A DNA stretch of 64,000 nucleotides from Chitinophagaceae bacterium (lineage in GTDB: Bacteria; Bacteroidota; Bacteroidia; Chitinophagales; Chitinophagaceae). The notes under the pieces are model-generated. The model was not told where the DNA came from. It saw only the letters and a program-made list of their open reading frames with translations, and searched no databases. The stretch lies in NCBI GenBank assembly GCA_016721385.1, contig JADKIE010000004.1, forward strand, positions 310,001 to 374,000, read 5' to 3'. A program made the position numbers and the translations under genes. Shown in pieces: positions 9,436 to 19,337 of the stretch (positions are counted from its first letter, which is position 1; the number at the start of each line of letters is the position of its first letter).

Positions 9436-10041
9436 ATGTACAAATTTTTTAGTTCGGTAATTTTCGTTTTTTTAGTGCTATATAGTTTTGCACAAAAGCC
9501 ACCCCAGGCATATATTGATTCGTTAGTTGCGTATCAAAAAAAATACATTGCCACACATGAAGTTGTAAAGGGTAACGATAGAAAGTATTTTAAATTTTAT
9601 AAGCCCAATGCTACGTTTAGTACAGTTGCAATTTTTACAAAAATTAATGACACTGCTACTGTTGCCATAAAAACTACCGGAAAAAAAACGCCGGTAAAAT
9701 ATTTTAGGCGCTATGGAAAAATAAGTTTTACAATCAATGGCATACGGCAAGTGTTAACCATTTTTCAATCGAAAGATTTAATGAGCGACTCTTTATACAA
9801 AGATTATTTATTTATTCCATTTACAGATGCCACTACAGGTGTACAAACCTATGGCAGTGGCCGTTATATAGATTTAAGTATTAAAGAAATAAATGGAAGT
9901 TTTTTCTTTTTAGATTTTAACAAAGCCTACAATCCTTACTGTGCTTACAGTACAGGATACAATTGCCCTGTACCACCAAAAGAAAACAGGTTAACTGTGG
10001 CAATTGAAGCAGGCGAAAAAACTTTTGAAAAACCACACTAA
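9436..10041 (+). CDS. Exported DUF1684 family protein
   Basis: This intact 201-residue protein has an N-terminal signal peptide (MYKFFSSVIFVFLVLYSFAQ). It shows the family block near the C-terminus: 'GRYIDL', 'FNKAYNPYCAY', 'YNCPVPPKENRL' and 'VAIEAGEK'. DUF1684 proteins are widespread in Bacteroidota. Their function is not known to me. It begins 6 bases after the arginase-family stop, so it is very likely cotranscribed with it. Confidence 0.8.
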   Translation: MYKFFSSVIFVFLVLYSFAQKPPQAYIDSLVAYQKKYIATHEVVKGNDRKYFKFYKPNATFSTVAIFTKINDTATVAIKTTGKKTPVKYFRRYGKISFTINGIRQVLTIFQSKDLMSDSLYKDYLFIPFTDATTGVQTYGSGRYIDLSIKEINGSFFFLDFNKAYNPYCAYSTGYNCPVPPKENRLTVAIEAGEKTFEKPH

Positions 10042-10069
10042 TGGGTTAAGAAAAACAGAACTATAATTT

Positions 10070-10623
10070 TTACTGAATATCATAATCTTTAACTAAACCT
10101 CTATAAAAAGTACTTAGCCGAAGGGTATCTCTTGTTCCCAAATTACGCATTTCATTTATAAGCTTTTGCTGAATTTCTACTAAGTATGGAGCATCTTCCG
10201 TAGCATCCGGATTTTTTTCAATGTATGCAATTCTATTATCAAAATAAGTATTGAAGATAGGTTTCATTTCTTTTATTTGCTCAATGGTAATATCAACCGT
10301 AGAAAAAACTCTTTGATCAGCATCAGATTCTTTCTTTATGTTTTCCAAATTATTAATAGCTATATCAATTTGATGATTCAATGTTTTTCTGCCGGCTTCC
10401 ATATCCAATGCAGAATCTATTTGTTTCATTACAGTACTAAAAACCGTTTTATTTTCTTTAAAAGATGTCCAGGCTTTTTGAGTAGCATCTTTCTTCTTTG
10501 CAAATTCTGCTTTTTTAGGATTTCCAATTAAAAGTAAATTATAATGGCTCCTATTACTGTTGTAATAACACCAATAGTAGCATTTTTAATAGTATGTTTT
10601 GTTGATGATGTACCGTCTGCCAT
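10070..10623 (-). CDS. Unrecognised single-span membrane protein with coiled-coil-like domain, frame broken
   Basis: I do not recognise a family. The start at 10623 reads MADGTSSTKH..., then a hydrophobic segment ('IGVITTVIGAIIIY') that would be one membrane helix, then a charged helical region (KKAEFAKKKDATQKAWTSF-like) and the 119-residue C-terminal frame. An indel near 10540 (one T missing) splits the helix from the rest. The repaired length is about 184 residues. The C-terminal part is helical and rich in Asp/Glu/Lys and could be a sensor-like four-helix domain (inference from composition only). Confidence 0.55.
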
Positions 10624-10733
10624 AGAAAAGTTTTTTGCTAAAATAAATAAAATATACTTGTAAATATAAGCTCCGAAATAATTTGTTTTTTCTTTTCCTA
10701 ATTAAAACTTATACAAAATAATTATCTTTAAAT

Positions 10734-11386
10734 ATGAAGTTATTAATTACCGGAGCTACCGGCATGGCAGGGTCAGAAGTTATTCGGCAGGCATTATTAG
10801 ATGATTCTATTACTCAAATTATAGCTTTGGCTAGAAAGCCATTAGAAATTTCTCATCCAAAAATTACAACGGTATTTCATACCAATTTTTTGAATTACGA
10901 AGGTTTAAGCAACATTTTTACAGAATGCGATGCATGTATTTGGTGCCTTGGCATATCTCAATTACAAGTTAGCCCTACGCAACTGGCGGTAATAACGTAC
11001 GACTATGCCGTTGCAGCGGCAAAAGCAATGTTTGTTGCTAACCCAGCTATCCAATTTGTGTTTTTAAGTGGCAATGGTGCCGATAAAACCGAGAAAAGTA
11101 AAATACCCTTTGCACGGCTAAAAGGCAAAACCGAAAATGCATTATTGCAAATTGGATTTAAACACCTTATGCTTGCAAGGCCTGATGCAATTTGGCCAAA
11201 ACAAACATAAAAATGCCCCTTTGCTTACAAGTTAGCATTTCCATTTTATCCGTTAATAGAAAAATTTGCTCCTTCAAAAATCATAAAATCAGATATTTTG
11301 GCAAAAATTTATTGCATTTGGCAAAAAAATTACACTACCAAAATACGTTTGAAAATATGGAGCCTTCGATTGCTTGGGCAAAATAG
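10734..11386 (+). CDS. NAD(P)-binding Rossmann-fold protein (atypical SDR / NmrA-like), frame broken
   Basis: The N-terminus carries the atypical SDR dinucleotide motif 'LLITGATGMAGSEVI'. Later there are 'CDACIWCLGIS' and 'FVFLSGNGAD', followed by 'LARPDAIWP' as in YwnB/NAD-dependent epimerase-like proteins. After about residue 155 the frame breaks several times. Pieces in all three frames ('YKLAFPFYPLIEKFAPS', 'ENMEPSIAWAK') continue the family's C-terminus to 11386. The repaired length is about 215 residues. The substrate is unknown. It is convergent with the radical SAM gene. Confidence 0.65.
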
Positions 11387-13585
11387 TTAAAGTTGCAATA
11401 ATCCTGCTTTATATAATGTATTTACAGGCTTGTTATCCCAAAATAATTCAAAATCTGTTAATCCTGCTTTTTCGTAATTTTCTTTTACTTCTTGCAACGT
11501 ATAGGTTTTTGCATTAGTAATATGCAAATCATTCAACATTGCACAAAACCAAAGCCCTTGCTCTTTATCTACTTTAATGTTTAGGGTTTCTTTTTTTGTT
11601 TCAAAAGTTATAGAGCATATCTCCCATTGATTACCTTTTTTTGCTTTTACACTTATTTCTATCGCAGGTTTAGTGCCAAGCCAAATAATTTTGGTATTAG
11701 GCTTGGCTTCTATATATTCTTCCTCATTTAAAATTTGAGAAATATAATTTGGTGCAATGGTTGTTTTAGGCACTTTAAAATCGAACCATTTATTTAGTGG
11801 CACATCAAAACAAGCACCATACATGTAATTAAGTAATGATTTTTTTAACCCAAACCCAAAACTCTCATGATTGGCTCCGGTAGGGTCAACATGAATAATA
11901 TCATTGTTGGCAAAACTTCCCATTTCATTATTTAGTTTTTGTACTCCATATTTTTCCGGATTCAATCCTATTGGGCTATGAGCTGTCATGGTAAACAAAT
12001 GCCAAAAGCCCGATTGTAAAATTCCGGTTTCAAACATTTGCCTTACCATCTCCAGCGAATCAATGGTTTCCTGCGTTGTTTGTGTAGGAAAACCATACAT
12101 TAAATAAGCATGCACCATTATGCCTGCCTCGGTAAAATGCTTGTTAACTTTTGCTACCTGTGCTACCGAAATTCCTTTATCAATTAATGTTAACAATCTG
12201 TCACTTGCAACCTCTAATCCACCCGACACAGCTATACATCCTGCTTCTTTCAACAATAAACATAAATCTCTGGTAAAACTTTTTTCGAAACCGAATGTTT
12301 GCCCACCAGCTTACAACCAATTTACGCTTAATAATTTCTAAAGATAAAGCCCTCATTATAGAAGGCGGTGCAGCCTCGTCTACAAAGTGAAAACCGGTTT
12401 GCCCTGTTTGTGCAATCATTTCTTCCATTCTATTGCACAATAGCTCTGCTGCAATAGGTTCGTAGTTTTTTATGTAATCTAAACTGATATCACAAAAGGT
12501 GCATTTTGCCCAATAACAACCATGCGCCATCGTTAGTTTGTTCCAGCGGCCATTGCTCCATAAACTATGCATTGGGTTGGCAACTTCAATTGCCGAAATA
12601 TATTTATCCAGCAACAAATCGCTATAATCGGGTGTACCAATTTGTCCTTGTTTATAATCTGTGCAACTGGTATTATTTATATATTGTACTGCGCCATCAA
12701 TTAAAGTAAATGTCCTTTTAATTCAGTTATTGCTTTATTGCCTTCAATAAAAGCAACAAGGTTTTCTAAAGGGGCTTCACCATCATCTAAGGTTATAAAA
12801 TCGTAAAACTCAAAAACTCTTTTATCGGTTAGCGAACGAAGTTCTGTATTGGCAAAACCGCCGCCCATACACACTTTTATAGATGGATATTGTTTTTTAA
12901 TCCATTGCCCACAGCGCAAGGAGCTGTATAAATTGCCTGGGAAAGGTACAGACAGGCAAACCATTTTGGGTTGCACTGTTTCAACTTTCTCTTTTAAAAT
13001 ATTTAGTAATATGTTATCAATGTACGTATGCTCCTTTTGCAATTCATTATATAATTCATCAAAGCTATTGGCGCTTCTTGCCAGTTTCTCCGCATAACGA
13101 CTAAATCCAAAATGCTCATCCGCACATTCTTTAATTAAATCAGATAAATCTTCCAGATACAACGTTGCAAGATGCTTAGCCTTATCTTGATTACCCATTG
13201 TTCCAAAAGCCCACGTCAAATCATCTGTTTGCAAAAAACGGCTAGCCTCAGGCAAAAAATTACGTTTACAAATTAAAGGTGCAAATTCCGGATTATTCCC
13301 CTGCAAAAAATGTATTACAGTATCAATTGTATGTATATATTCTTCTTGCAAAGCAATAATACGTTTTGCGTTTTGGGATATTTCGTTCTTAGTATGTATA
13401 GATGAAAATAAATTTTGCAGCCCTTTTTTACTAAAGAGTTTAATTATTACTTCAATTCCAAAATCTGCCTGAAAGGCGTTGATGTTTTTTGTATTTAAGA
13501 AACCTTTTAAATATGCCGTTGCCGGATACGGTGTATTTAGCTGCGTAAATGGCGGAGTAATTAATAAAACGGTTGTGTTCAACAA
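11387..13585 (-). CDS. Large radical SAM protein (B12-binding-type architecture), frame broken
   Basis: Three frames form one protein of about 730 residues. The N-terminal 290 residues resemble the Rossmann-like cobalamin-binding region of B12-dependent radical SAM enzymes ('LLITPPFTQLNTPYPATAYL', 'VCMGGGFANTEL', 'FITLDDGEAPLENL'), but no DxHxxG motif is seen. The central radical SAM domain has 'HGCYWAKCTFCD', with spacing CX4CX2C rather than the usual CX3CX2C, then 'FVDEAAPP' and 'SGGLEVASDRLL'. The C-terminal domain ends in 'NTLYKAGLLQL'. Breaks lie near 12288 (one extra T) and near 12713 (one base lost). The reaction and substrate are unknown. Confidence 0.75.
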
Positions 13586-13618
13586 TAAAAATTTAAAAGC
13601 AAATTTAAGTGAATTAAG

Positions 13619-14167
13619 TTATTGGTTTTTGCAAGAATCTCTTAGCATTTGCATATAAACCAATCCTTTTTGTTGAGCAAAATTTATATTGTTTTGCGGT
13701 ATCGCATCAGGATTTTTAAAGGCCACTAAAGCCTCGTCTATACTTGTTTCCCGTATTAAATGCAGCATTGGGTATATAGATCGGTTAGTATAATTGGCAG
13801 CATCATTTTCCTTTGCCCCTGCAAATAAATAATTGGGATGAAAGCTTGCAACCTGATAAATTCCTTCGTATCCGCTTTCTTGCAACAGCATTTCGGCGTC
13901 ATCCACTAAATGTAAATAATCGGCAAAGTGGCTGAACGCATGTGAAAATATTAAAAAACTTGTTTCAATGTTTTCGTTATCATCTAAATAAACAAGTGCT
14001 TTTAAAAATACTTCCAAACATACTTGTTCCTTCAAGCTTTTTTCTACCTGATAATGTACTTTTTGCTGCTTAACTACTTTAGCAGCAAAAGGGCAAAAAT
14101 TGCAACCAATAACAACTTCATTTATCCATTTTTTTGTTTCATCAATTACTTGTTGGCTTTGCTGCAT
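13619..14167 (-). CDS. DUF1415 family protein
   Basis: This intact 182-residue protein has the family features 'CNFCPFA' near residue 22, 'FSHAFSHFADYL', 'YQVASFHPNYLFAG' and 'NRSIYPMLHLIRE'. The conserved cysteines and histidines suggest metal or redox chemistry, but no function is established to my knowledge. The start MQQSQQ is supported by the family length. It is encoded just upstream of the radical SAM gene on the same strand, with a 34-base gap, so both may form one transcript. Confidence 0.75.
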   Translation of the reverse strand: MQQSQQVIDETKKWINEVVIGCNFCPFAAKVVKQQKVHYQVEKSLKEQVCLEVFLKALVYLDDNENIETSFLIFSHAFSHFADYLHLVDDAEMLLQESGYEGIYQVASFHPNYLFAGAKENDAANYTNRSIYPMLHLIRETSIDEALVAFKNPDAIPQNNINFAQQKGLVYMQMLRDSCKNQ

Positions 14168-14238
14168 TTAATTATTTTAAAACATAAATCTAACTGTAAA
14201 TAATTTTACCGGTTAAATTAGTTTTCTTTGCAGCAATT

Positions 14239-15061
14239 ATGGCTTTATTTATTTCTTCGTTAAACTCGGGTAGCAATGGCAATTGCTATTATGTAGGAAG
14301 CAGTACAGATGCTGTGTTGGTAGATGTTGGCCTTAGTTGCAGGGAGACCGAAAAGCGTATGAAACAGGTGGGCCTCGCTATGCAAACTGTAAAAGCCATT
14401 TTTGTATCGCATGAACATGGCGATCATATTAAAGAGTATCTGTATTAGCAAATAAATACAACTTACCTGTTTACATTACTAAGAAAACAGCAAGTAATGG
14501 CCCAAGATTAATAGGGCATTTGGCAAAATACTTTACTTCAAATCAATCTATTGTTATTGGAAACATAACAATAACGGCATTTGAAAAACAGCATGATGCC
14601 ATAGACCCACATAGTTTTATTATAAGCCATAATGAAACAACTGTAGGTGTATTTACTGATATTGGCGTGGCATGCAACAACCTTAAAACACATTTTGCCA
14701 AATGCCATGCAGCATTTTTAGAGGCCAATTATGATGATGAAATGCTTGAAACAGGAAAATACCCATTGCATTTAAAAAACAGGATACGTGGAGATCAGGG
14801 GCATTATCTAACAAACAAGCATTGGAATTGTTTACAACGCAAAAAAGCTCCGGCTTATCACATTTAATACTATCACACTTATCAAAAGAAAATAATAAAA
14901 TAGAGTTAGTTCAGGAGTTGTTTAATAAACATGCAAATGGCACATCTGTAATTATTGCATCTCGTTATCAACCAACGGAGGTTTATAAAATTTGTTTGGG
15001 AAATGATGACACTAATAAAAATAAGGTATTAGCAAAACCTGTACAGTTAGATTTATTTTAA
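14239..15061 (+). CDS. Metallo-beta-lactamase-fold hydrolase, YycJ-like, frames broken
   Basis: This cytosolic MBL-fold hydrolase matches the YycJ/WalJ-like family, which includes a double-strand DNA exonuclease in Gram-positives. It begins 'FISSLNSGSNGNCYYVG', followed by 'DVGLSCRE' and the metal motif 'SHEHGDH', with later 'AAFLEANYD' and 'LSHLSKENN'. Two breaks are clear: one missing G after SHEHGDHIK (near 14433) and one missing T in 'GDQGH-LSNK' (near 14803). The repaired protein is about 274 residues, a normal length. The start ATG lies 72 bases from the divergent DUF1415 gene. Confidence 0.8.
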
Positions 15062-15073
15062 TTTTTGTCGTAT

Positions 15074-15113
15074 TAAAAAATCGATGACTTCTTATTTAAA
15101 GAAGTCATCGATT
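15074..15113 (-). terminator. Intrinsic terminator for the DinB gene
   Basis: A 15-bp perfect stem (AATCGATGACTTCTT and its complement) has an ATTTA loop. Read on the minus strand it is followed by TTTTTTAAT. It sits between convergent genes, 20 bases past the DinB stop. Confidence 0.85.
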
Positions 15114-15132
15114 AAAAGGTATAATGCTATTT

Positions 15133-15639
15133 TTATCCCATATTTACATCATCGGCAGTTGGGCCATACAAACCTGGTACTTTATTGCCTGTTGCTCTTA
15201 AATAAACTACTAATTCGCCTCTGTGATGGTACAAATGATTAAATAAAAAGCCTCTAACAACAGTTATACGTGGCATTGGAGGAAAACCACCAATCTGTCC
15301 GTTAAAGTGCATTGCCCACATATTCATCATAGTATCGTCTTTTGCATTTTCTAAAACGGCTTGTGCTTTTTTTACATTTTCTTCAAATTTGGCAACAATG
15401 TTTGCAGCTTTTGTAATATCTCCTTTATCATACTTGTACTCCGTCATTTCCATCACATCTTGGTTAAATGTTGGGTCAAACCAATTGTAAACTTCTGCAA
15501 TGTGCGATGCTAATTGGCCGGTTGTCCAGTTTTTTTCACTTGGTTTATAATCCAAAGCACTATCCGGTATTGCGTTTAATAATTTACGGGTATTTTCTGC
15601 TTCATGCAAAAATTCGCCCAACAATGCTTGTACAATCAT
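15133..15639 (-). CDS. DinB family protein
   Basis: This intact 168-residue four-helix-bundle protein belongs to the DinB/YfiT superfamily, often metal-binding and sometimes thiol-transferase-like. Metal-ligand candidates are the His in 'LASHIAEVYNWF' and the pair in 'FNHLYHHRGELVVYLR'. It ends with 'GPTADDVNMG', as in common Bacteroidota members ('P.YGPSADE'). The substrate is unknown. It is followed by its own terminator. It is distinct from the second DinB-like gene at 63 kb. Confidence 0.85.
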   Translation of the reverse strand: MIVQALLGEFLHEAENTRKLLNAIPDSALDYKPSEKNWTTGQLASHIAEVYNWFDPTFNQDVMEMTEYKYDKGDITKAANIVAKFEENVKKAQAVLENAKDDTMMNMWAMHFNGQIGGFPPMPRITVVRGFLFNHLYHHRGELVVYLRATGNKVPGLYGPTADDVNMG

Positions 15640-16203
15640 AATTAATAATTTTAGATACTAAAATAGAAAAATGAATTTTAAAAAGCTAATTATAAATTAC
15701 CGCTTATATAATATTTACAATTTAATAACCTACTTAAATCTCTACCTATATTTATTTAAAAAACCGATATGTCCATTTTACTAAAAATATATTTCCGGCT
15801 TGCTCTGCAAATGCGTTATCTACAAGCTTTTAGATAAATCGTCGAAAGCATTTTGTATATTTCCCTGACCCATAACAAAAATAATTCGGTTCCCGGCCTA
15901 TACTCCCATCGGTCTACTAAATTATTTCTTAATTGTATATGGCATAGGATGCAATCACTTCAAATTTTTATTCCTGTTTTTCTTCACTAACTATTTTTAT
16001 AATAACCATATTACTTAGTAAATGAATTATACAATTAAAACTGGTTATTGTGTAATACTAAACGTTTGATAATGCTTGACCTTTACCTTGTTGAGTTTAA
16101 CTATCAGTTTAAAACTAAGTATTTAAAATGTAATAAAGAGTTTAACACCTAGTATAAAATTTTGGTAAAACTATAATTTATTTAAAGTAAAATATTAAAA
16201 ATC
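15640..16203. other. Long non-coding stretch, no gene recognised
   Basis: These 560 bases contain no convincing coding frame, tRNA or hairpin terminator. They are very A/T-rich except for a patch at about 15,840-15,940 (tcgtcgaaag... cggcctatactcccatcgg). That patch could be a remnant of a gene or an unrecognised small RNA; I have no positive evidence for either. Confidence 0.4.
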
Positions 16204-16524
16204 ATGAAAAAAAAATTGATTCCAATGGTATTATTATTCGCCATTTTTTTTACAGTATCGTTTTCTGCTACAGCACAGATATATGTAAAAATTCGCCCAA
16301 CCATTCAAATTACACCCAGACCTGCACAACCTAGTCCTTCGCATGTATGGATTGATGAAGATTGGGAGCAAAATGATGGAACTTATAGGTATTCCGGCGG
16401 ACGTTGCGTAGTTCCACCACGTTCAGGATATTATAGAAAACCCGGGCATTGGCAAAAAACTCGACGTGGCAACAGATGGATACAAGGAAGGTGGTCAAAG
16501 CCTGCCAGGCATCACAGATATTAA
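16204..16524 (+). CDS. Small exported YXWGXW-like basic protein
   Basis: This intact 106-residue protein has a clear signal peptide (MKKKLIPMVLLFAIFFTVSF...ATAQ). The mature part is short, basic and aromatic. It includes 'PSPSHVWIDEDWEQNDG', 'PPRSGYYRKPGHWQKTRRGNRWIQGRW', which resembles the WXXGXW-type repeats of small periplasmic proteins. The function is unknown. It is preceded by a long empty region and followed by a terminator, so it is its own transcription unit. Confidence 0.7.
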   Translation: MKKKLIPMVLLFAIFFTVSFSATAQIYVKIRPTIQITPRPAQPSPSHVWIDEDWEQNDGTYRYSGGRCVVPPRSGYYRKPGHWQKTRRGNRWIQGRWSKPARHHRY

Positions 16525-16562
16525 TTGAGGGCGCTTATAAATTGAGCAAAAAGTATAGGCCC

Positions 16563-16597
16563 AAAGTGTTTCACCAAAAGTGGAACACTTTTTTTAT
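16563..16597 (+). terminator. Intrinsic terminator after the small exported protein
   Basis: A 12-bp stem (AAAGTGTTTCAC with GTGGAACACTTT, one U-G pair) has a CAAAA loop and runs into seven T residues. Confidence 0.85.
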
Positions 16598-16799
16598 GTA
16601 ATTACAACACCGTTTCCGCTTCATAAGTAATTTGTATTTTTAGTTCCTATATTTACAAAGCATGTTAGTATAAAAAAGAAATAGTATTATCGTTTTTTTT
16701 AACCGGCAAATTATATGCTGGCTAATGTGATTGCATAGATGTTAAAAATTTTAATTTCAACGATATAAAATTTATTTTGAGTAATACTTATACCGAGTT

Positions 16800-17224
16800 A
16801 TGATTATAAAGATAATTACAGTAATTGCAATGGCTACTTTTGAAATTTATGCTGCATTAGGCACGGCTCATGCTTTTGGAATGGATACATGGGTTATTTT
16901 ATTTTGCCTGTTAACAGGTGGTATAGCCGGTGTTTTTATTGCTGCTTTTTTAGGCAAAAAAATTGAAGATTTTATTAATAAAAAATTCAGAAAAAGCACA
17001 ACTGTAAAGCCTAAAACCGGGCTTATTCATAAAATATGGACTAAATATGGATTAATAGGTTTGGGTACAATTGGTACATTCTTTTTGGGGGCACCGGCTG
17101 CAATAGGTGTTGGTGTTGATTTAATGCCGATATGAAAAAACTTGTACCTCTTTGTGTAATAACTGTTATTGCCCGCTGTTTTGCATTTACATTTTTAGGC
17201 GATTTTGTTAAGGGGTTGTTTTAA
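16800..17224 (+). CDS. Small multipass membrane protein, frame broken near its end
   Basis: About 141 residues after repair. The first frame has a hydrophobic N-terminal helix, a second helix with 'TGGIAGVFIAAFLGKKIEDFI', a basic loop ('KKFRKSTTVKPKTGLIHKIW') and a third helix with 'GAPAAIGVGV'. The end continues in another frame from about 17,120 ('NADMKKLVPLCVITVIARC...FLGDFVKGLF'), giving a fourth helix. The layout recalls the putative small multidrug-export / SNARE-like membrane family, but the match is only by pattern. A function is not proposed. Confidence 0.55.
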
Positions 17225-17322
17225 CGAAATTTTCCCTCGCTACTTTAAATTTAAAAATGTCTATTTTTTACCACTTAACAACCTCATAATAATTTCATCT
17301 TTACTGCATAAAATTAAAAATT

Positions 17323-17880
17323 ATGCAACGTAAAAAATTCATTACTGCTACGCTTCTAGCTATGCCAACATTACTTTGGGCAAAAAATGCATTAGCGAAA
17401 ACAAAACTTGCCACTGATACAGAACCTTTTATTGTCGACGCAGGCAAATCACGTTTTGGGGAAGTGGTTAAATTTTTAGGTGTTCACCCCAATGATTTAA
17501 AAATTTCATCTAAAGACACTAATGGACAACTATCGGTTTTTGAATATACAGGACTAGGGAAAGTAGGTCCAATGTTACATATTCATTTTGATCAAGATGA
17601 GATATTTACTGTAATTGAAGGTCAGTATCGATTTGTAGTAGGCAATGAAATGCATGTTTTAACAAAGGGGCAGACAATATTTTTACCACGAAATGTAGCA
17701 CATACTTGGATTCAACTTACGGATAGAGGTAAGTTAATTTACTTTTTGCAGCCTGCAGGGAAAATGGAAGAGTTTTTTTCGTATATGAATAATTTAAAAG
17801 CGAAACCATCCCAAGAGCAAATGGATCAAATTCATGCAGAACATGGAATGAAAGTTGTAGGTCCACCCTTAACTCTATAA
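17323..17880 (+). CDS. Cupin domain protein with Tat/Sec-like leader
   Basis: This intact 185-residue protein has an N-terminal 'MQRKKFITATLLAMPTLLWAK' leader, suggesting export. The cupin fold shows motif 1 as 'PMLHIHFDQDEIFTVIEGQYRF' (metal ligands H-x-H, E) and motif 2 as 'GQTIFLPRNVAHTW'. All usual ligands are present, so it could be a small dioxygenase-like or sugar-binding protein. It directly precedes an AraC-type regulator whose open frame overlaps its 3' end, which suggests a regulated pair. Confidence 0.8.
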   Translation: MQRKKFITATLLAMPTLLWAKNALAKTKLATDTEPFIVDAGKSRFGEVVKFLGVHPNDLKISSKDTNGQLSVFEYTGLGKVGPMLHIHFDQDEIFTVIEGQYRFVVGNEMHVLTKGQTIFLPRNVAHTWIQLTDRGKLIYFLQPAGKMEEFFSYMNNLKAKPSQEQMDQIHAEHGMKVVGPPLTL

Positions 17881-17895
17881 ATTTTTTGTACCTTA

Positions 17896-18760
17896 CTATT
17901 TAAAAAAAATACTACAATTATTTGTTACTAAAGATTTTATACCTGCACAGGATGTACAGGAGTTTGTTCAACTGTATCGCATTGTTCATCTTAAATTTGA
18001 ACATGGCGAACAAGTGCCCTTTAAAGCCTATCCACCAAGGCCAGAGCAATGTTTGGCATTTTATCCTTTTGATACAGAAACAATTGAATATAATAGTTCG
18101 GGTGCACTTATAAAGGATATTCCTGTTGTATTGTATGGACAATTTACGCAAGTAACCAAACGCATTATTGGAAATAACTTTCTTGTTTTTCAAATTATTT
18201 TTAATCCGGGAAGTTTATTCCGATTAACGGGTATGCCTTCTTATGAAATTAACAATCAATATTTGGATGCAGCACTATTTTTTTCTAATCAAATTAAACA
18301 AATAAATGAGCAATTTTATTTTGCAAAAGATTACGCTGAAATGATTGATGTTGCCAATATATTTATTCGAACTCTTATAAAAAAACAAAAAAAAGAAACT
18401 CAATTGATTGATCAGGTTTGCAAACTATTATTAACCAATAAACAAAACTTAACGTTACCACAAATTGCAAAGGAGGCCTGCCTTAGTTCAAAACAATTGG
18501 AACGAAAGTTTAAAGAAAGAACCGGTGTAAACCCTAAACTATTTGAACGGCTCATTCGTTTTGATAATGCATTTCGTTTAAAAAACACACAATCACAAAT
18601 GGATTGGTTACGAATTGCTATGGAATGTAATTATCATGACTACCAGCATCTATCAAAAGAATACAAAGACTTTACAAGCCTCTCCCCTACTGCATTTCAT
18701 AATATTGAAGCAAAAGCTCCTGAAAGAATATTAGGGTTAAGTGAAGGATTTAATAATTAA
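17896..18760 (+). CDS. AraC-family transcriptional regulator, start codon not visible
   Basis: The C-terminal 100 residues form an AraC helix-turn-helix pair ('LTLPQIAKEACLSSKQLERKFKERTGVNPK', 'WLRIAMECNYHDYQHLSKEYKDFTSLSP'). The N-terminal ligand domain is of the type found in Bacteroidota regulators ('YPPRPEQCLAFYP', 'GQFTQ'). A GTG at 18014 is the first usual start. The open frame, however, continues upstream with convincing family sequence ('FIPAQDVQEFVQLYRIVHLKFEHGEQV') to about 17896 without any ATG, GTG or TTG. The true start is probably lost to an indel. The regulated target may be the cupin gene (inference from position). Confidence 0.7.
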
Positions 18761-18789
18761 GGAATTATAGCAACGGTAAATAAAAAAAA

Positions 18790-19239
18790 TCATTCTATAC
18801 TTTCCACTACATAAATTAAAGAGTTAATTTCTACCAATACACCTGCCTTTAAACTCATGATTTTTTTTCCTAATGGTGATTGTGCAGAAATTGCCATTAC
18901 CGGAATTCCATCTACTACGGCTTTCCCTAATGCCGTACTTAAATAAAAATAGCCCTTGTTTGTTTTAACAAGACTTCCATTTAAAATAACAGGCGTTGTA
19001 ATTGCAGGGTTTAGTTTTTCTAAAACTGCTTTTTGTTCCAGCATTTCTGCAAGTTGAGTTCGTGTATTTGCCTGCTCAATTTGCAACATGGCTAAGGCTG
19101 TTTCATGCTTATCGCCAGCCGTACTTTTTGTTTCGTTGGTACTACTTTCTTTTAAGTCGGCCATCACATTGTTAAGCAGCCCTATTTTTTCATTAATTAT
19201 TTGCAGATAATGCCGGTGTATTTTTTCTTTAAATGTCAT
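18790..19239 (-). CDS. GreA/GreB-like protein
   Basis: This intact 149-residue protein has an N-terminal helical half ('FKEKIHRHYLQIINEKIGLLNN', 'AGDKHETALAMLQIEQANTRTQL') and a small C-terminal domain ('GSLVKTNKGYFYLSTALGKAVVDG', 'ISAQSPLGKKIMSLKAGVLVEI'). The C-terminal domain corresponds to that of transcript-cleavage factors GreA/GreB. The N-terminus differs from classical Gre factors, so a role at RNA polymerase is possible but not shown. Bacteroidota genomes often carry such a short divergent copy besides true greA. Confidence 0.65.
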   Translation of the reverse strand: MTFKEKIHRHYLQIINEKIGLLNNVMADLKESSTNETKSTAGDKHETALAMLQIEQANTRTQLAEMLEQKAVLEKLNPAITTPVILNGSLVKTNKGYFYLSTALGKAVVDGIPVMAISAQSPLGKKIMSLKAGVLVEINSLIYVVESIE

Positions 19240-19284
19240 TTTATATTTATACCATACAAATTAAAGCATTTGGGAATTACTGAA

Positions 19285-19315
19285 ACAAAAAAGCCATTTG
19301 ATGTAAACAAATGGC
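19285..19315 (-). terminator. Intrinsic terminator of the SdrD-like gene
   Basis: An 8-bp stem (GCCATTTG / CAAATGGC) with a 7-base loop, read on the minus strand, is followed by TTTTTTGTTT just past the gene's stop. Confidence 0.8.
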
Positions 19316-19337
19316 CTTTGTAAATATAAACTTGTAC

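Noticed and set aside
15640..16203. Possible hidden tRNA or small RNA
   Set aside because: No cloverleaf with an acceptor stem and TTC-containing arm could be traced by eye, and no terminator follows.
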